Of a stretch of DNA of 8,320 nucleotides, positions 5,422-8,320 are shown piece by piece. A program made the translations under genes and the position numbers. The stretch is from Eubacterium sp. (GTDB taxonomy: Bacteria > Bacillota > Clostridia > Oscillospirales > Acutalibacteraceae), in the NCBI GenBank assembly GCA_017543415.1, contig JAFYGD010000052.1, positions 1 to 8,320 on the forward strand. The letters run 5' to 3'. The notes below the pieces were generated by a model. It saw only the letters and a list, made by a program, of their open reading frames with translations, did no database searches and was not told where the DNA came from. Positions within the stretch are counted from its first letter, which is position 1. Every line of letters starts with the position of its first letter.

Positions 5422-6129
5422 TTATTCTGTTTTGCCCATTACGTTAAGGGGGTTGACGTATTTGCCGTCAAGCTTTGCTTCAAGGTGAAGGTGGGCGTTC
5501 TGCGCCGCCTCCTGCGGAACGGAGCCGAGCGTTCCTATTTTATTACCTATATCAACGCGCTTTCCCTTCTTTACGCTTATGCTTTCAAGCCCGCAGTATT
5601 TTACAACAAGCTTTCCGCCATGGTCAATAATTACAACGCCTCCGAGCATATTGTCGTTATATGCGTCAAGAACAATTCCGTCGTTTATTGCTATTACGTC
5701 GTCGCCCTTGCTGCCTTTAAAGTCAACCGCCGGGTGAGCGCGCCAGTCGCCCATCGTTTCGTCAAGGCTTAATTCCTCGCTGTAACCGCGGTCAACCGCT
5801 TCGGTAAGCGGATATTTGTAAAAGCTTTTATAGGGCGTGTTGTTTTTGCCCTTCGGCATTGACTGCGGCTCGGTGGTTTTCTTTTCCGTGCTGCTTTCGG
5901 GTTCGGCGGGCTTTGCCGTCGTTTCGGTTACGGTTACCGCGTGCTGAACCTCCGTGGTTGCCTGACGTGTTGTTGAAACCTTAAGCGTCTGGTTTTCGTT
6001 TACCGTGCTGTTGTTCGTTTTTCCCTGCGAAAAATACACAATCAGCCCGAGCGAAATAATACAAAGACATACAACGGAAAACAGCGCTTTAATGTTTTTG
6101 TTTTCCCTGCCGTTAGTTTTTTCTGACAT
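5422..6129 (-). CDS. spoIIQ: Membrane-anchored M23/LytM protein, probable SpoIIQ
   Basis: From ATG 6129 this is 235 residues. Residues 13-34 form one membrane helix after a short charged N-terminus, so the rest faces outward (in a forespore, the intermembrane space). Residues 37 to about 95 are a Ser/Thr/Glu-rich linker. Residues of about 105-232 are an M23 domain: His132 and Asp136 (HxxxD), His170, and HLH at 213-215, so the zinc ligands are present. The segment before the domain (YSEEL...ETMGDWRAHPAVDF) resembles clostridial SpoIIQ. SpoIIQ pairs with SpoIIIAH to join mother cell and forespore during engulfment. The usual YxHL motif is YCGL (178-181), so a catalytic His is missing and activity is doubtful. 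GTG at 6138 is in frame, but it forms part of the ribosome site GAGGTG, so ATG 6129 is preferred. A generic M23 envelope peptidase remains the alternative. Terminator follows directly. Confidence 0.75.
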   Translation of the reverse strand: MSEKTNGRENKNIKALFSVVCLCIISLGLIVYFSQGKTNNSTVNENQTLKVSTTRQATTEVQHAVTVTETTAKPAEPESSTEKKTTEPQSMPKGKNNTPYKSFYKYPLTEAVDRGYSEELSLDETMGDWRAHPAVDFKGSKGDDVIAINDGIVLDAYNDNMLGGVVIIDHGGKLVVKYCGLESISVKKGKRVDIGNKIGTLGSVPQEAAQNAHLHLEAKLDGKYVNPLNVMGKTE

Positions 6130-6135
6130 AATTAA

Positions 6136-6163
6136 CACCTCGGGTTTATTGTTGCCCGAGGTG
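6136..6163 (-). promoter_or_regulatory. Hairpin that would bury the SpoIIQ-like ribosome binding site
   Basis: Arms CACCTCGGG and CCCGAGGTG pair perfectly over 9 bp around a 10-base loop. In mRNA read through from mfd, the 3' arm is the GAGGTG that serves the ATG at 6129. The structure is followed by TTAATTATG rather than a U run, so it is not a normal terminator for mfd. It occupies most of the 41-base gap between the two genes. Confidence 0.6.
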
Positions 6164-6176
6164 CTGATTTTTATTC
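6147..6176 (-). promoter_or_regulatory. Candidate sigma-F-type promoter of the SpoIIQ-like gene
   Basis: On the minus strand GAATA (6176-6172) is followed after 15 bases by GGCAACAATA (6156-6147). The second box fits the forespore sigma-F -10 pattern GGnnAnA(A/C/T)T(A/G) fully; the first fits G(C/T)(A/T)TA in four of five positions. It overlaps the mfd stop codon and the hairpin. The predicted start of transcription, near 6140, would leave only about 11 bases of leader with AGGTG. Confidence 0.45.
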
Positions 6177-8320
6177 ATTTTTATTTTCGGAAAGCGAATT
6201 CTGTAAAAGTTCAAGCGTTGTTCTTACAACGTCAATTGCGTTTTCATTTAAAAGCTTTACGGAAATAAACGAGCGTTTAAGCGCCTTGAACGAAGCGCGT
6301 AAGCGCATTTTTTCATTGAGCATAATCAGGTATTCGGGGCGTACCTCGTCAACGTAGAAGTTAACGGCGCCGCCGCTTTGCTTGATTTCGCTGATACCGA
6401 GTGACAGCGCGGTGTTGCGCAGCAGGGCAATTTCAACAAGCCCGTAAACCTGTGCGGGCGGAACGCCGAAACGGTCGGTTAGCTCGTCGTAAACGTCGTT
6501 CGCGTCCTTGTCGCTTTTAATATTTGCAATCGCTTTATACATACCGAGCCTTGCAGAGGCGGAGGAAATGTAGCTTTCGGGGATGGTTGCGTCAACCGGA
6601 AGGTCAATAAGACATTCGGGCTCCTTTGCTTCGGGAGCGCGCTCTCCTTTTTCTTCGCGTACCGCCTCGTCAAGCAGCTTAAGGTACATATCGTAGCCAA
6701 CGCTTTCCATATGGCCGTGCTGACGGTTGCCCAGCAGCGAGCCCGCTCCGCGAATCTGAAGGTCTCGCATTGCGATTTTAAATCCGCTGCCGAATTCGGT
6801 GTATTCGCGGATTGCTTCAAGCCGCTTTGCCGCTATTTCGGAAAGGGTATCGCCGCGGTTAAAGGTAAAGTAGGCGTAGCCCCTTCGGTTTGAACGGCCA
6901 ACGCGTCCTCTTATCTGGTGCAGCTGGGCAAGGCCCATTCTGTCAGCGCGTTCAATTATAAGGGTGTTAACGTTGGGAACGTCAATTCCCGTTTCAATTA
7001 TGGTTGTGCAGACGAGTATATCAATTTCGCCCTTTAAAAGCTGGTCCCATACGTCTGAAAGCTGTTCCTCGCTCATTCTTCCGTGGGCAATTCCTATGCG
7101 CGCGTCAGGGATAGCTTTTTTGATAAGCAGCGCCGTGCGGTCAATCGTTTCAATGTTGTTGTGAAGGAAGTAGCACTGACCTCCGCGGGCAAGCTCGCGC
7201 TCCATAGCCTCGCAAAGAATGCCGAAATCGTATTCAATAACGTAGGTCTGAACGGGGTAGCGGTCGCCGGGAGCCTCCTCTAAAAGCGACATATCGCGTA
7301 TTCCGCTCATAGCCATATTCAGCGTTCGCGGAATGGGAGTTGCGGAAAGGGTAAGCACGTCAACGCGCGGAAACTTTTCCTTGATTTTTTCCTTCTGTGC
7401 AACGCCGAAGCGCTGTTCCTCGTCAACAATCAGCAGCCCCAAATCCTTAAAGGCGATATCCTTGCTGATAATACGGTGGGTACCGATTAAAAGGTCAACC
7501 CTGCCCTGCGCCAAATCGCGCAGGATTTCCTTTTGCTTGGTCGGGGAAACGAAGCGGGAAAGCATTTCAATCCTTACGGGATAGTTTTCCATACGCTTTT
7601 TGGCGGTCTGAAAATGCTGCATTGCAAGAACGGTGGTAGGCACTAAAATTGCGCATTGCTTGCTGTCGCCTATGCATTTAAAGGCGGCGCGCAGCGCAAC
7701 CTCCGTTTTGCCGAAGCCCACGTCGCCGCAAAGCAGCCTTTCCATAGGCGCGGGCTTTTCCATATCGCTTTTAATTTCATCGGCGCAGCGCAGCTGGTCC
7801 TCGGTTTCCTCGTATTCAAAGCGCAGCTCAAAATCGCGCTGTAAATCAGTGTCCTCGCTGAAGGCGTAGCCCTTCGTGCTGATACGCTTTGCGTAAAGCG
7901 CGATAAGCTCCTTCGCCATATCGCGTACGCTTTCGCGCACGCGTGTTTTTATGCGTTTCCAGTTGCCCGAGCCAAGTCGGTTGACCTTTACGCGCGCGTT
8001 GTCGTTAGGACCGATGTATTTTGAAACCATATCGAGCTGCGTTACGGGAACGTAAAGCGCGTCGCCCTTAGCATAGCTGATTTTAATATAATCCTTGCGT
8101 ACGCCGCTGATTTCCATAGTTTTTATTCCGTCAAAAACGCCTATACCGTGAACGTTATGAACGATGTAATCGCCCGCGCTCAGCTCGTCGAGTGAGCGGA
8201 CGGCGTCCTTTGACGAAAATCTTTTGTGCTTTTTCTTGCTCTGGTTTGCCTTTGCGTGGGTGAAAAGCGCAAACTTCATATCTGACAGCTGAAAGCCCGA
8301 CGAGAGCGTTCCCGTCAGCA
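6171..8320 (-). CDS. mfd: Transcription-repair coupling factor Mfd, C-terminal 715 residues (N-terminus beyond right edge)
   Basis: Mfd is a DNA translocase that removes RNA polymerase stalled at lesions and recruits UvrA. The frame stays open through the right edge; the Met at 8279 is internal, since 13 more in-frame codons (LTGTLSSGFQLSD) precede it and match Mfd. Counting from the first visible codon: the RNA polymerase-interacting domain spans about 41-143 (DYIVHNVHGIGVFDGI, ALYVPV). The superfamily 2 motor follows with Walker A GDVGFGKTE (198-206), DEEQ (299-302), SATPIPRTL (325-333) and QIRGRVGRS (468-476). Next come the TRG region (FKIAMRDLQIRGAGSLLGNRQHGH, about 513-536) and a C-terminal TRCF domain from about 570 (DATIPESYISSASARLGMYK). 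About 430 N-terminal residues, the UvrB-like module, are missing given the usual length of 1150 or so. No frameshift is seen. The stop at 6171-6173 lies 41 bases before the SpoIIQ-like ATG. Confidence 0.97.
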   Translation of the reverse strand, partial: LTGTLSSGFQLSDMKFALFTHAKANQSKKKHKRFSSKDAVRSLDELSAGDYIVHNVHGIGVFDGIKTMEISGVRKDYIKISYAKGDALYVPVTQLDMVSKYIGPNDNARVKVNRLGSGNWKRIKTRVRESVRDMAKELIALYAKRISTKGYAFSEDTDLQRDFELRFEYEETEDQLRCADEIKSDMEKPAPMERLLCGDVGFGKTEVALRAAFKCIGDSKQCAILVPTTVLAMQHFQTAKKRMENYPVRIEMLSRFVSPTKQKEILRDLAQGRVDLLIGTHRIISKDIAFKDLGLLIVDEEQRFGVAQKEKIKEKFPRVDVLTLSATPIPRTLNMAMSGIRDMSLLEEAPGDRYPVQTYVIEYDFGILCEAMERELARGGQCYFLHNNIETIDRTALLIKKAIPDARIGIAHGRMSEEQLSDVWDQLLKGEIDILVCTTIIETGIDVPNVNTLIIERADRMGLAQLHQIRGRVGRSNRRGYAYFTFNRGDTLSEIAAKRLEAIREYTEFGSGFKIAMRDLQIRGAGSLLGNRQHGHMESVGYDMYLKLLDEAVREEKGERAPEAKEPECLIDLPVDATIPESYISSASARLGMYKAIANIKSDKDANDVYDELTDRFGVPPAQVYGLVEIALLRNTALSLGISEIKQSGGAVNFYVDEVRPEYLIMLNEKMRLRASFKALKRSFISVKLLNENAIDVVRTTLELLQNSLSENKNE

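Noticed and set aside
6130..6138. GTG at 6138 as the start of the SpoIIQ-like gene
   Set aside because: The GTG is inside GAGGTG, which is the natural ribosome site for ATG 6129 at normal spacing.
6136..6163. Hairpin between mfd and the SpoIIQ-like gene read as an mfd terminator
   Set aside because: On the minus strand it is followed by TTAATTATG, with no U run; the T-rich side lies on the plus strand, where no gene would use it.
6171..8279. A complete 702-residue Mfd beginning at the Met at 8279
   Set aside because: The frame continues without a stop to the right edge with Mfd-like sequence, and no ribosome site precedes that ATG; the gene is cut by the window.

Overview
The window looks like a piece of a Gram-positive, anaerobic, probably spore-forming Clostridia chromosome, most likely an Oscillospirales/Ruminococcaceae-type gut bacterium. 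The support is a three-subunit transhydrogenase of the clostridial type, a SpoIIQ-like LytM protein next to mfd, strong GGAGG-type ribosome binding sites, sigma-A-like promoters, and a secreted protein with FIVAR-like helices. No tRNA, rRNA, CRISPR array or insertion sequence is visible.

Layout from left to right. (1) Bases 1-1274, minus strand: the N-terminal 424 residues of a secreted surface protein that runs off the left edge and starts at a TTG codon. (2) Bases 1275-1556: an AT-rich divergent intergenic region with one promoter in each direction and a 9-bp inverted repeat. (3) Bases 1557-1859, plus strand: a small TIGR04076-family protein. (4) Bases 1892-1925: a hairpin terminator that works in both directions between two converging genes. 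(5) Bases 1927-5264, minus strand: a four-gene unit lrp/asnC - pntA alpha-1 - pntA alpha-2 - pntB, with its own promoter and a nearby palindrome. (6) Bases 5422-6129, minus strand: a membrane-anchored M23/LytM protein, best read as SpoIIQ, with its own terminator. (7) Bases 6171-8320, minus strand: the C-terminal 715 residues of the transcription-repair coupling factor Mfd, running off the right edge.

How the genes work together. The Lrp-type regulator probably controls the downstream membrane-bound, proton-coupled nicotinamide nucleotide transhydrogenase, so amino-acid status may be linked to redox balance. This transhydrogenase is unusual. Its alpha-1 subunit keeps the residues that alanine dehydrogenase uses for catalysis alongside the transhydrogenase RQD loop. 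Its beta subunit lacks the Lys-Arg-Ser motif that grips the NADP 2'-phosphate in the studied enzymes, and has Asn where the E. coli proton channel has His91.

The most striking regulatory arrangement is between mfd and the SpoIIQ-like gene. A 9-bp GC-rich hairpin would bury the ribosome binding site in read-through mRNA. A sigma-F-like promoter lies across the same hairpin, and its predicted start point would remove the 5' arm and free the site. This would confine translation to the forespore programme.
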